Origin: Actinomyces procaprae
GTDB taxonomy: Bacteria; Actinomycetota; Actinomycetes; Actinomycetales; Actinomycetaceae
Length of the DNA: 64,000 nucleotides
Assembly: GCF_004798665.1 (NCBI RefSeq)
Contig: NZ_CP039292.1
Coordinates: 992,001-1,056,000, forward strand
Direction: 5' to 3'
The notes beneath the pieces are model-generated. The model had not been told where the DNA came from and did no database searches. It saw only the letters and a list, made by a program, of their open reading frames with translations. Position numbers and translations under genes: made by a program. Below are positions 26,411 through 35,000 of the stretch, piece by piece. The number at the start of each line of letters is the position of its first letter. Within the stretch, counting starts at the first letter, position 1.

Positions 26411-26729
26411 GGCTTGGTCTGTGCTTTCGGTTGTATCCGGGCGCGGGGTCCGGGATCAGGCGGTGCGCTGGTGCGCCGACGTACGACGGCGCACCGCACC
26501 TGCGGTCATATGCGGCAGCCGATCGCGAAAAACGCCTCGCACCGTGCCGCAGTGGGCAGGCGGGGCTGCAGGGCATGAGGATGGGCATGGCGACCGGGCA
26601 ACCTGATCCCAGCCTAGTCAACCGGACGTGGATGCGTGAGTGACCGTTAAGAGAGATGGATCGCGTTGGTTGCTGAGCCACCGTGGCGAACGCAGGGGGC
26701 GGTACCGCATCAGGGCCTAACCTGGCCCC
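26411..26729. other. divergent intergenic region, helicase / ferritin-like gene
   Basis: 319 bp without a gene. It holds a perfect 8-bp hairpin (GTGCGCCG at 26471-26478, CGGCGCAC at 26487-26494) about 60-85 nt upstream of the helicase start, which could lie in its 5' leader, and the leaderless -10 box of the ferritin-like gene at its right end. Nothing else was recognised. Confidence 0.6.
26718..26723 (+). promoter_or_regulatory. -10 box, leaderless start of the ferritin-like gene
   Basis: TAACCT ends 6 nt before the ATG at 26730 and no Shine-Dalgarno is present. Confidence 0.6.
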
Positions 26730-27389
26730 ATGAGCTCAGCTTCCCCAGCCGGCCTGAACGGGGCCGCATCGCCCACGCCGCACATGATCGCGGTGATTGG
26801 CCTGGCCGCATACACGCGGACCATCGCCTGCACCCGCTACGCCAAGGATGCGGACAAGGCCCCCGACATGACTACGCGCGTCGAGCTGCTGCGCATGAGC
26901 GCGGAGGCGGTCGCATCCTTTGATCGCCTCCGTGAACCGGCGGACGGCGCGGGTATCGACCTGCTGGTGGCGGCCGCCCCGTTCATCGGTGCGCTGGGCG
27001 ACTTCGATGAACGGTTGCGCCCCCTGGACTGGTACGAGCGTCTGACCAAGACCTACCTGACCTTCGGGCTGATGCGGGACTTCGTCGTCGCCCTCGCACA
27101 GACGCTGGATGCCCCGCTGCGTGACCGGCTGACGGAGGAGATCGGCGCCGACCGCCTGGCTGACTTCGCGTCGGCGCAGCTGGTGCCGGCGATCGGCGAG
27201 GACACGCAGCTGGCGGCTCGCCTGGGTCTGTGGGGACGTCGCGTGGTGGGCGAGGAGATCGGCACTATGAAGCGGCTGCTGGCGTCCTCTCCGGACCTGG
27301 CCGCGTCCGGCGCGGACGCCGAGGCACTGCACGAGGCCCTGTCCCAGGGGGCCACCAGTCGTATGCGGGGGCTGGGTCTGCGGGTTTAG
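26730..27389 (+). CDS. ferritin-like fold protein (MiaE_2-type)
   Basis: 219-residue, mostly helical protein of an actinobacterial ferritin-like family related to tRNA-hydroxylase-like proteins. Acidic/His motifs in helices (AYTRTIACTRYAKDADKAPDM, LREPADGAGIDLL, DFDERLRPLDWYERLTKTYL) suggest the di-iron bundle, but I cannot confirm a full set of four Glu and two His ligands. The catalytic role is therefore open. The ATG follows a TAACCT -10 box by 6 nt. It is divergent from the DEAD-box helicase, a gene pair I recall from mycobacteria (Rv3210c/Rv3211), which supports a shared RNA-related function. Confidence 0.75.
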   Translation: MSSASPAGLNGAASPTPHMIAVIGLAAYTRTIACTRYAKDADKAPDMTTRVELLRMSAEAVASFDRLREPADGAGIDLLVAAAPFIGALGDFDERLRPLDWYERLTKTYLTFGLMRDFVVALAQTLDAPLRDRLTEEIGADRLADFASAQLVPAIGEDTQLAARLGLWGRRVVGEEIGTMKRLLASSPDLAASGADAEALHEALSQGATSRMRGLGLRV

Positions 27390-27470
27390 CCGAGCGACGG
27401 CGTCGGCGAGGGACCGGAGGCGGTCGCGAGGCGGCGAGTCGGGGCGATGGGCGCCGTCGTCGGGCCGGGC

Positions 27471-28220
27471 TCAGAAGCCGAGCAGCAGCCAGACGGTCAG
27501 GACCAGCCCGCCGACCACCACGGCGGCGTGAATGACCCGCTCGGGAATCAACTGCTGAATCAGCGGGGCCACGTAGCCGCCGGCGAAGGAGCCCAGGCCG
27601 ACGGCGATCGCGGCGCCCCAGTCGACCTGCCCCTGCACAATGAACAGCACGGCAGCGGCGAAGTTGGACAGGGTCAGCATGGGTGTCTTCATAACCACAG
27701 CCGCGTGGGTGTTCATGGGCGTGCCCAGGGTGCACAGGGCGAAGAAGAGTACCCCTGCGCCGGCGCCGAAGTAGCCGCTGTAAACCATGATCGCGGCCAT
27801 CAGGGCCAGGAACGCGGGCGCGGGCAGCCGGTAGCCGGTGGCGCCGCGCCGCAGTCGCGGACTGAGGGCGACCAGTACGGTCGCCAACAGCACGAGCCAG
27901 GGCACGACCGCCTCGAATACGCCGGGCGGGGCCACCAGTAGCAGCGCGCCGCCCACGAGCCCGCCGACGACGGCGATGAGTACCTGTGGGAGCAACGGGT
28001 AGTAGCGGATCTGCCTGAGCCGGTCCCAAGAGGTGATCAGTGAGCCGATGCCGCCGGGAATCAGGCTGACTGTGTTGGAGGCGTTGGCGACCACCGGGGG
28101 CACGCCCAGGGCGAGCATCGCCGGGTAGGAGACCAGCGAGGCCATTCCCACCAGGTAGCCGACGATGGCGGCGGCTGCTCCGGCGAGAAACAGGAGGGCG
28201 TAGGTGATCACGGGCGACAT
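27471..28220 (-). CDS. TauE/SafE family sulfite exporter-like permease
   Basis: 249-residue membrane protein with eight predicted helices of the TauE/SafE (DUF81) family, proposed to move sulfite, sulfoacetate or other organosulfur anions. The two internally related halves each carry the family's Gly/Pro motif: VGMASLVSYPAMLALGVPPVVANASN in the first and YFGAGAGVLFFALCTLG in the second, followed by HAAVVMKTPMLTLSNFAAA. The start at ATG 28220 precedes the first helix; a longer reading (from 28295) adds only a basic stretch. A TACTGT hexamer lies 8 nt before the ATG. It stands alone and is convergent with the ferritin-like gene. Confidence 0.82.
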   Translation of the reverse strand: MSPVITYALLFLAGAAAAIVGYLVGMASLVSYPAMLALGVPPVVANASNTVSLIPGGIGSLITSWDRLRQIRYYPLLPQVLIAVVGGLVGGALLLVAPPGVFEAVVPWLVLLATVLVALSPRLRRGATGYRLPAPAFLALMAAIMVYSGYFGAGAGVLFFALCTLGTPMNTHAAVVMKTPMLTLSNFAAAVLFIVQGQVDWGAAIAVGLGSFAGGYVAPLIQQLIPERVIHAAVVVGGLVLTVWLLLGF

Positions 28221-28427
28221 CGCCGCTAACAGTAGCCGTAACGCGTTGCGCCCCGGCGGGGCGGCGCGTGCGTGCGGCGAGGTCCACGTGCGCACAAGTG
28301 TGAGGCATGATACGTGCGTGGCTCACATCGGGGCACCGATGCTCCGCGGTGGGCGCGCGGGCGAAGCAGATTCGCTCAGGCAAAACAGATTCGACCGTCA
28401 GCAGTTCTGACGCTGAAAGGGGACCAC

Positions 28428-28652
28428 ATGTTCGTTCGTCGCGAGGCAATCGCCGTCCGTTGTGACCACGAGGGGTGTGACCGTATGGTCGCGCATCGGG
28501 TGGTCGACACGGTCCACGACCCGGATGGCACGGCGATTGAGCGTGTGCTCGCCTTGAGCTACACCGAGCACGACGCGTTGCGCGCGGCCGAACGCGACGG
28601 CTTCAAGATCCTGGGCGACCACGTCTTCTGCGAGAAGCACGACCGGTTGTAG
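28428..28652 (+). CDS. small hypothetical protein, putative zinc-binding
   Basis: 74-residue protein not assigned to a named family. Cys12, His14, Cys17 near the N-terminus (RCDHEGCDRM) and Cys68, His71 near the C-terminus (VFCEKH) could form one treble-clef or zinc-ribbon site; the middle reads as a short beta-alpha unit. The ATG has GAAAGGGG upstream at good spacing, and earlier in-frame codons lack such a site. It stands alone, divergent from the TauE gene, and its 3' end overlaps the disputed C-terminus of the PKD-type pseudogene on the other strand. The function is unknown. Confidence 0.65.
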   Translation: MFVRREAIAVRCDHEGCDRMVAHRVVDTVHDPDGTAIERVLALSYTEHDALRAAERDGFKILGDHVFCEKHDRL

Positions 28653-29556
28653 TGCCTGTGCGTTAGGCGGTGGCGGTCTGGGGAGGGTTCGGTTCCGGCG
28701 TGGTGTGTGGGTGGTGGTGTCAGTGTCCTTGTTGGGTTTCGGGCTTGGTCGGTGAGGTAGGTGAGGGTGCGTACGAGGTCGTAGGGGGTGGTGGTGTTGG
28801 TGGTGGTGATGGTTCCGGTGATGGGGGTGGTGGTGCCTCCGGCGGGGGTGTAGGTGGCTTTCCAGGTGGTGGTCAGGGTGGTGGTTGCGCCCTGGGCGGT
28901 GTGGGTGTAGCGGTGGGTGACGGTCTGGTTGGGCCACGGGGCTCCGGGGGTGGTGGTTGTGGTGGTTGTGCCGTCGCCCCAGTCCCAGGTGTAGCTGGTG
29001 GGGGGGTGGCGTGGATGGTTACCGGGGTGCCGGCGACGGTGGTGGTCAGTACCTGGGTGTCGGGGCTGGTGTAGACGATGAAGTCCTTGCTGATCAGGAC
29101 CTGGTCGCCCGGGGGCTGGCGGGTGATGCCCGAGCCCTGGGCCAGGAGGGTGGCGGCGTCGGTGGCGGTGACGGTGACTACTACTGTGCCTCCGGCGGTG
29201 CTGGCGGGGGCGTCCAGGCACTTTAGCCAGATGGGGCGTACGCCGCTGGGGGAGGAGATGGTGCCGTAGGGGCACTGGTGGGTGGGTGGCCCGTACTTGT
29301 AGCGCACGCCCTCGGCGCTTGGCTGCTGCGCGCCTCCGGGGTAGCCGCCCCCGGGGACCGGCGCGCCCGGAACCGACTCCACCACCTCTTGCGACCGCCC
29401 ACCAGAAACAGTCACAGAATTACCAGAACCGTCCGCTTGTATGTCTATGTTAGATTGATTGTTCGCGAAAGACGTTGGGCATGTTAGTGTTGCCGCTGCC
29501 GTGATAGCGGCGATGAGTGCAGCGCGAACGAGGCTTGAGTTAGAGGTGGGCGACAT
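28559..29556 (-). pseudogene. PKD-type secreted protein, frameshifted at a G7 tract
   Basis: The N-terminal frame starts at 29556 and begins with a signal peptide ending near TSFANN, then runs about 183 residues including two Cys-containing segments (HQCPYG, WLKCLDA). It leaves the frame at a G7 run (29000-29006, C7 on the coding strand) and stops at 28873 after Pro-rich nonsense. Adding one C continues the protein in the next frame as PTSYTWDWGDG and a Thr-rich PKD-like repeat (VTHRYTHTAQG). The start overlaps the DUF6318 stop (TAATG). The true C-terminus is unclear: the second frame runs to 28559, into the opposite gene, while another frame stops at 28720. It is either phase-variable, decayed or a sequencing error. 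Confidence 0.7.
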
Positions 29557-30215
29557 TATGCGTCCTCTTCTTCTAGGGCTACTTCTTCTACCAGCCAGTC
29601 GCTGTCGTTCCAGCGGATCTGGACTAGGAAAACGGACTCAGAGGCGTCAACGGTTGTAAGCTCACCATCTATCGAGTGCCCGGTGTGGGCTTCGGATGCC
29701 ACTTGGGTGCGTACGACGTAGCGGTTGGGGTCCTCCTGGTCGGTCCACCACTCCAGCGGCACGATCTCCTGCTCCCAGGGATCGGCCCACCCGCCAGAAT
29801 CGTGCCGTGCCGTGGCGTTGGCGATTACCCTGTTGCAGAATTCGCAGTCGTCCTCGCTCATGTTCTTCCAGGCGTCCAGGTCCCCTGTCGCGTGAACATA
29901 CGGGTAGAGGTTTAGGAAGTATGTGGCTGCGTCGGCTGCGCCGGTGGGGGTGAACTCCGGGGTGTAGGGGTCCGGGGGCTCCATGGCCAGGGCGGTGGCC
30001 CTGGCCTCGGCCTGCTCGGGCGGGAGCGTGGGTGTGGCGCTGGCGGTGGGCGAGGGGGTCCAGGTAGGGGTGGGCAGGCCGCTCGTTCCGCTGTCTTGTG
30101 AGCAGCCGGCCCCGAGGAGAACCAGGCCGAGCGCGGCGGCGAGCCGGGCCAGGGAAATAGTGGCCGGTGGTCTGCGGCGCCGGCGGGATGAGCGGGTTGC
30201 GGGAGTAGTGGACAT
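29556..30215 (-). CDS. DUF6318 family lipoprotein
   Basis: 219-residue secreted lipoprotein. A basic N-terminus (SSRRRRRPP) and a hydrophobic helix end in the lipobox LGAGC (Cys38), followed by a Pro/Ser/Thr linker. The domain then reads AATYFLNLYPYVHATGDL and DDCEFCNRV, a two-Cys pattern that I associate with DUF6318. The function is unknown. The start has GAGGAGG upstream, and its stop is coupled to the next gene (TAATG). A lipoprotein plus a PKD-type secreted partner suggests a cell-surface role, perhaps adhesion or wall binding, but this is inference. Confidence 0.78.
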   Translation of the reverse strand: MSTTPATRSSRRRRRPPATISLARLAAALGLVLLGAGCSQDSGTSGLPTPTWTPSPTASATPTLPPEQAEARATALAMEPPDPYTPEFTPTGAADAATYFLNLYPYVHATGDLDAWKNMSEDDCEFCNRVIANATARHDSGGWADPWEQEIVPLEWWTDQEDPNRYVVRTQVASEAHTGHSIDGELTTVDASESVFLVQIRWNDSDWLVEEVALEEEDA

Positions 30216-30529
30216 GAGAGGGCGGCCTCCTCGTCGAGGACCCGGATGGGACTAGCTGGGATGCCGGCTTGTCACCGACGCCCGCAACCGTACCGAGACC
30301 AGCGGGGTGGCGCCACCCCGGAGTCGGCGCCTGTGGAAAACCTGGTTGTGGTGGTGGAACGTGTCCCCGGTGTCGTAGGCCGCTGGATGTTGTCCTGCGA
30401 GCCATGGCCTGCCACAACTACCGACCTCGGCACGTAATAACTACCGACCTCGGTACGTAAGATCTACCGACCTCGGGGAGGGGGAGCGTGGTGGAGGGGA
30501 GTGCAGGGGAGGGGAGAGGCGGGCTGGGG
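30216..30529. other. intergenic region upstream of the DUF6318 gene
   Basis: 314 bp without a gene. Besides the ribosome site for the DUF6318 gene it holds one DnaA-box-like word (TTTTCCACA, minus strand, 30332-30340) and the tandem 23-bp repeat at 30418-30476. Nothing else was recognised. Confidence 0.55.
30418..30476. repeat. tandem 23-bp repeat with CTACCGACCTCGG core
   Basis: The 13-bp word CTACCGACCTCGG occurs at 30418-30430, 30441-30453 and 30464-30476, exactly 23 bp apart. The first two spacers are alike (ACGTAA in both). The core shares ACCGACCTCG with the long hairpin at 5043-5097. No coding frame through it is credible. Confidence 0.9.
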
Positions 30530-30745
30530 TCAGATGCCGAAGCCGACGCGGCGGGGGGAGGCCTCGCCGATCTCGATGTAGGCGAGCGATCCCGCCGGGA
30601 TGAACACCTTGCGGCCCTTGTCGTCGGTCAGGGTGACTGCGGAGGTGGCGGCGTCGGCCACGGCCGCGAGGACCTCCTCCTGGGAGGCGGAGGTCTCCAG
30701 CTGGAGCTCGCGAGCCGAGTGCTTGATTCCGATGGTGACCTGCAT
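30530..30745 (-). CDS. DUF3107 family protein (TB9.4-like)
   Basis: 71-residue soluble protein of the actinobacterial DUF3107 family. It opens MQVTIGIKHSARELQLET and ends YIEIGEASPRRVGFGI; both ends match the family pattern, and the length is right. The function is unknown. The ATG has AAGGAG at good spacing, and the longer reading upstream is not conserved. The same family sits near rhlE and adnAB in mycobacteria (Rv3208A), and here it lies between the helicase block and adnA, which supports conserved local order. Confidence 0.88.
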   Translation of the reverse strand: MQVTIGIKHSARELQLETSASQEEVLAAVADAATSAVTLTDDKGRKVFIPAGSLAYIEIGEASPRRVGFGI

Positions 30746-30991
30746 GGGTACTCCTTGCGTCCAGGACTTGGGTCGCAAAACCCGTAAGGGCAGCGGCCCG
30801 CGATGGGGTGTCTGCCCAGATCCTATGGGCCCTGCCGTCGCAAGGGCTTGCCCGGTCCACCGCAATCCGGGCCGTTTCGCGCCGCGCGGACAGCACGCCG
30901 CCGTCGCGAGTAAGCCCGCGACCGGGACGGGGTCATGGGATCACCGCGGCACGTCCAAGACCGCCGTACCGAAGACCGATATCCAGGCGAC

Positions 30992-31020
30992 GTTAAGGGG
31001 CTCTTCCGGTTTGTGGGTGT
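30992..31020 (+). repeat. dispersed TTAAGGGG repeat, copy B
   Basis: TTAAGGGGCTCTTCCGG (30993-31009) differs from copy A by one base in 17 and continues with a TTTGTGGGTGTG tail similar to the inverted copy. Confidence 0.65.
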
Positions 31021-31146
31021 GGTGTCCACGGGCCGGTCGGGAGCCTGGGCCGGCGAGCGAGTGGACTGGGGGCTCCAATACGCCGGTTGGGCGTTAACAA
31101 CGTCACTTAACGGTTTGCTGTACACCTCGGAGCCTTGCAGCAGACG

Positions 31147-31175
31147 GTTAACCGGCTCTTCGCGTTCGAGGGTGT
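31147..31175 (+). repeat. dispersed TTAAGGGG repeat, degenerate copy D
   Basis: GTTAACCGGCTCTTCGCG and the GAGGGTGTGGG tail align with copy B with several changes. It is the least conserved copy. Confidence 0.4.
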
Positions 31176-31566
31176 GGGTGGAGCCGGGAGCCAGCTCGTC
31201 GGCGTGGTTTGCGCTGGCGTGGTCTGCTGCGCCGGTTCGGGGTTTACTACTCGGGTTTGGTGTCTGCTGGAGGGTTCTGGGCCTTTCAGGGAGGGTCTAA
31301 CTGGCGTAGCAGAGGCCGAAGGGGCGCACCCGGCGGCCGCGCGCTGGTCTTGACCGCACTCGCTCGACGCCCGTGACGCCGCCCCGGGGACACCCCCTCG
31401 CCGGCCACATGTCCTCGTCAGCCCCAGAACGTCGGCGCAGACTCCACGCCGACCTCGCCCGGACGCCCGAGCGCGACCCCGCGCGCCCGAGCGCGACTAC
31501 CCGCGGGCCCGTACCGCCACGCCCGCAAACGCGTAGCGCCGGTGAGCATCCGGTGGTGTTCCCTGC

Positions 31567-31688
31567 TGTCACAGATTGCACCACTTTGCTGGGACGCGCC
31601 GGGAACCCGGTCAACAGAACCGCGTGATTTCAACGATTTGTGTTAGGTGGCTCGTGTCCGGGCGGGTAAAGTGGTGCAATCAGTGACA
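31567..31688 (-). repeat. 122-bp palindromic miniature element, copy 3 (inverted)
   Basis: Terminal arms 31565-31587 and 31668-31690 are inverted repeats with one mismatch in 23. The element runs from TGTCA to TGACA and is 122 bp long, nearly the size of the copies at 45378 and 49639. On the minus strand an internal word ATCGTTGAAATCA (from about 31637) matches ATCGTTGGAATCA of copy 1 at the same distance (47-48 nt) from the element end. No transposase is present. Confidence 0.65.
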
Positions 31689-31934
31689 GCTGGGCGGCGG
31701 TCGCCGTGGTGAACCGGCTGGCCCACCGGTTTCCTCACCCGGCGACGCGTCGGCGGCCACATCCACGAGCACGACGAGCCGGTCCAGATGACCTGGCGGG
31801 GCTGCTAGAGGACACGCCCCGGCCCTCAAGGACGCCTCCCGGGAGAGCGTCTTCGGCGGTCCGACGATGTCCCACCGACCCGAGCACGCCCGCATCACCC
31901 CAACCACCCCCGCACCACAGCCCCGGCCAGACCT

Positions 31935-31963
31935 CGCACCCGCAAACCGGAAGCGCCCGTTAA
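31935..31963 (-). repeat. dispersed TTAAGGGG repeat, copy C (inverted)
   Basis: On the minus strand TTAACGGGCGCTTCCGG (31963-31947) and the TTTGCGGGTGCG tail match copies A and B. It lies 43 bp before adnA. Confidence 0.65.
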
Positions 31964-32005
31964 GGGCGTCCGATTCGTGTCGGACCTCCGTGGTGAGATG
32001 TATGC

Positions 32006-35000
32006 ATGACCAGCCCCACCGGCGCCCCTCGCCTCCTGCCCCCGCTCGTGCAGCCCCCACTGCCCGAGCCGGACCCCTCCGCCGCCCGGGTGCTCGCCCG
32101 TGCCGCAGACGGCGCGAACCTCGTCGTCCTGGGTGCCGCGGGGACCGGCAAGACCACCACCGCGCTGCGCCTGCTGGTCCAGGCGGTGACCGACCGCCGC
32201 AAGGAAGCCGTCCTGCTCGCTCCCACGCGTGTCCGTGCGGACCGTCTGCGCGAGCGCGCCTCCCACCTGCTGGGCCGCGCCGGTGCATCCTCCGGGACGA
32301 TCCGGGTACGTACCCCCGCGGCCCTCGCCCTGACCATCCTGACCACCTCTCTCACGCAAAGACCCGACCCGCTGCCGGCCCCCGTGCTACTCGCCGGTGC
32401 GGAGGAGGACGCCGCGCTGGCGGGGTTGCTCCGCGGCACCTCCTGGGGGGATCTGCCCGCCCAGGCCATCTCCTCACACGCCTTCCGCACGGAGCTGCGC
32501 AACCTGCTGGCCCGTGCAGGAGAACTCGGCATCGGTGCGGACCGGCTCGCCGAGCTCGGAGCAGAGCTCGGTGTCCCCATTTGGCAGCGCGCCGCCGAGC
32601 TGCTGCGCACCTGGGATGCGCAGGGACGTCCCAGCGCCGCCAACCGCTCCGCCGTACGCAAGATGGATACTGCCCGCCTGCAGGATCGCGCCCGCGAGGT
32701 TCTGGCCACCTGGGATGCCGACGGCGTGCGAGTGCCCCGCCCGATTCCCGACGTTGTCATCGTCGACGACTACCAGGACTGCACCGCCGCTACCGCCCGC
32801 CTGCTAGCTGCACTCTCCGAGCCCGACGCCGACGGCCACCGCACCCAGATCGTCGCCCTGGGCGATCCCGACGCCGCTGTCGAGGTATTCCGCGGCGGCA
32901 ACCCCAGTCTGCTCAACGCCGCCGAGGACCGCTCCGGGCTGGCTGCCGAGCGACTCGCACTGGGGGTGGTCCACCGCGGCACACCCGAGCTGGCCGGGGT
33001 GTGGGCAGCGCAGGCCGACCGAATTCCGGTCACCGGAACCGCCACCCACCGGCACCCGGAGTATGCCAACGGGGCGGCCGCCGCCCGCTCCGCGGTCTCC
33101 CCGCAAGCACCCCGCGCGGGAGTCGAAATCGACGATGCCGGCTCCGGAGGCGCACCGCATGAGGGGAATGCGATAGGCGGTGAACTCCAGACGGATCCTC
33201 CCAGTGGCGTCGAGACCCTGATCGCCTCCGGCCCGCTCCAGCAGACTGCCCAGATCGCCCGCATCCTGCGCAGCGAGCACGTCCACCACAACACCGCCTG
33301 GGACCAGATGGCCGTGATCGTCCGCTCCGCGGGCACCGCCCGCGCAGTCAGCCGCGAACTGCGTCATCACGGCGTGCCCCTCGCCTCCAGTACGCCCGCA
33401 GTGCTACTGCGCTCCGAGCCGGCAGCAGCCGGCATCATCAACGCCTGCCGGGCAGCGCTGGACGGCGAACTCGGCGACGCCGAAACCCCACCACAATGGG
33501 CCACCGCCTTCGACCTGCTCACCAGCCCCCTGATCGGGCTTACCAACCTGGACCTGCGCCGACTGCGCCGTCGCCTGTGCGCCGACCGGCCCGCCGAGGC
33601 CACGCGTGATGAGAACCTGCTCGGTGTCCTGGCCTCTCCAGAGGCCGCTACCGCCCTGGCCCGCGAGCTTGCCGACGAGCCGTTGGCGGAACAGGCCCAG
33701 AAGCTGGAACGCGCGGCCCGCGTCGTCGCCGCCCTGCGGGGCGTGGTCGAGGCCGCCCGGGAAGAGGAACGCCTGATCGACGCCGAGGCGCTCATGTGGG
33801 CGGCCTGGCAGGCCTCGGCCTGCGCGGAGGCCTGGCGCGCCGCGGCGCTGGTGCCGCATTCCTCCCGCAGCGCTGCCCTCATGGCGGAGGCGGCCGAGCA
33901 CGACCTGGACGTGGTCACCGTGCTGTTCAAACGCGCCGAGGTGTGGGCCGAGCGTCACCCAGGGGCCGCGGCGGGCGACTTCTTGAACGAACTCGCAGCG
34001 GAGGTGCTCCCCTCGGACACGGTCGCCCCGCAGGGCGTCCGCCCCGCCGGCGTCGCCGTCCTCACCCCCGCAGCTGCGGCCGGGGAGCAGTGGGAAGTGG
34101 TGGTAGTTGCCGGGGTGGAGAGGAACGCTTGGCCCGACCTGCGGCTGCGTGACGGCCTGACCCGCTCCGGCCTGCTGGTCGACGCCGTCACCGGCCGCCT
34201 GCCTGAGGCTGATGGCAGACAGATGGCCGACCAGGACCCCGCCGAGGCCCGCAGCCAGGTCCGCGGCGACGAGCGGCGCATGTTCCTGTCCGCCATCTCC
34301 CGCGCCGACCGCCGCCTGATCGTCACCGCGACGCTGGACGACGACTGTGTGCCCTCCTCCTTCCTGCTTGAGGTTGCCGCCGCGGCCGGGCAGAAGATCA
34401 CCAACCAGGAGGGCGAGCTCAAGGTTGCTGAAGACGTCAACGACCTGACTCTGCCCGGGCTCGTGGGCGAGTTACGCGCCGCCGCCGTCACCGGCCGCTT
34501 GGAGGGGGCCGATGCCCCTGCTCGCGCCCGCGGCCGACAGGCCGAACAGCTGCTGGCCGTGCTCGCCCGTGAAGGCGTGAACGCCGCCGATCCCGCCAAC
34601 TGGACGGGCCTGGGGCAGCCAACCTCCACCGCCCCCCTGGTTAGTGCGGGCCAAGAGGTCCGCATCAGCCCCTCCGATGTCGAGTCGATCAGCAAATGCC
34701 CGCTGAAATGGTTCTTCCAGCGCAACGGTGGCGGCACTGGCACCAGCGATGCCCAGAGGATCGGCATACTCGTGCACGGCCTGGCCGAGCGCGCCGAGAA
34801 GGAGGGACTGCGCGGCGAGGTGCTGCGCCAGGCCCTGGAGGACGCGCTGCCGGATCTGGGCTACCCGGACACCTGGCTGGGCAACCTCAACCGGCAGCGC
34901 GTGCGCGACATGATCGACCGGCTCGACGCCTACCTCGGCTTGGGGACGGCCCCCGCCCTGGTGGAGCAGACGGTGGACGTCCACCTGGATCTACCCGTGC

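Larger units (their letters stand above)
30746..32005. other. 1.26-kb repeat-rich intergenic region upstream of adnA
   Basis: No credible gene. All open frames here are Pro/Arg/Ala rich, lack ribosome sites and have no family features. The region carries three copies of the TTAAGGGG repeat (30992, 31147, inverted near 31935-31963), one 122-bp palindromic miniature element (31567-31688), a cluster of TTAAC words (31090-31151) and a short hairpin just before adnA (GTCCGA/TCGGAC, about 31968-31985). Confidence 0.6.

Noticed and set aside
30418..30476. Short CRISPR array
   Set aside because: Repeat core is only 13 bp with 10-bp spacers that are themselves similar; no cas genes.
31373..31627. Open frame of 84 codons in the repeat island
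   Set aside because: Pro/Arg-rich translation, no ribosome site, overlaps the palindromic element; no sign of a real protein.
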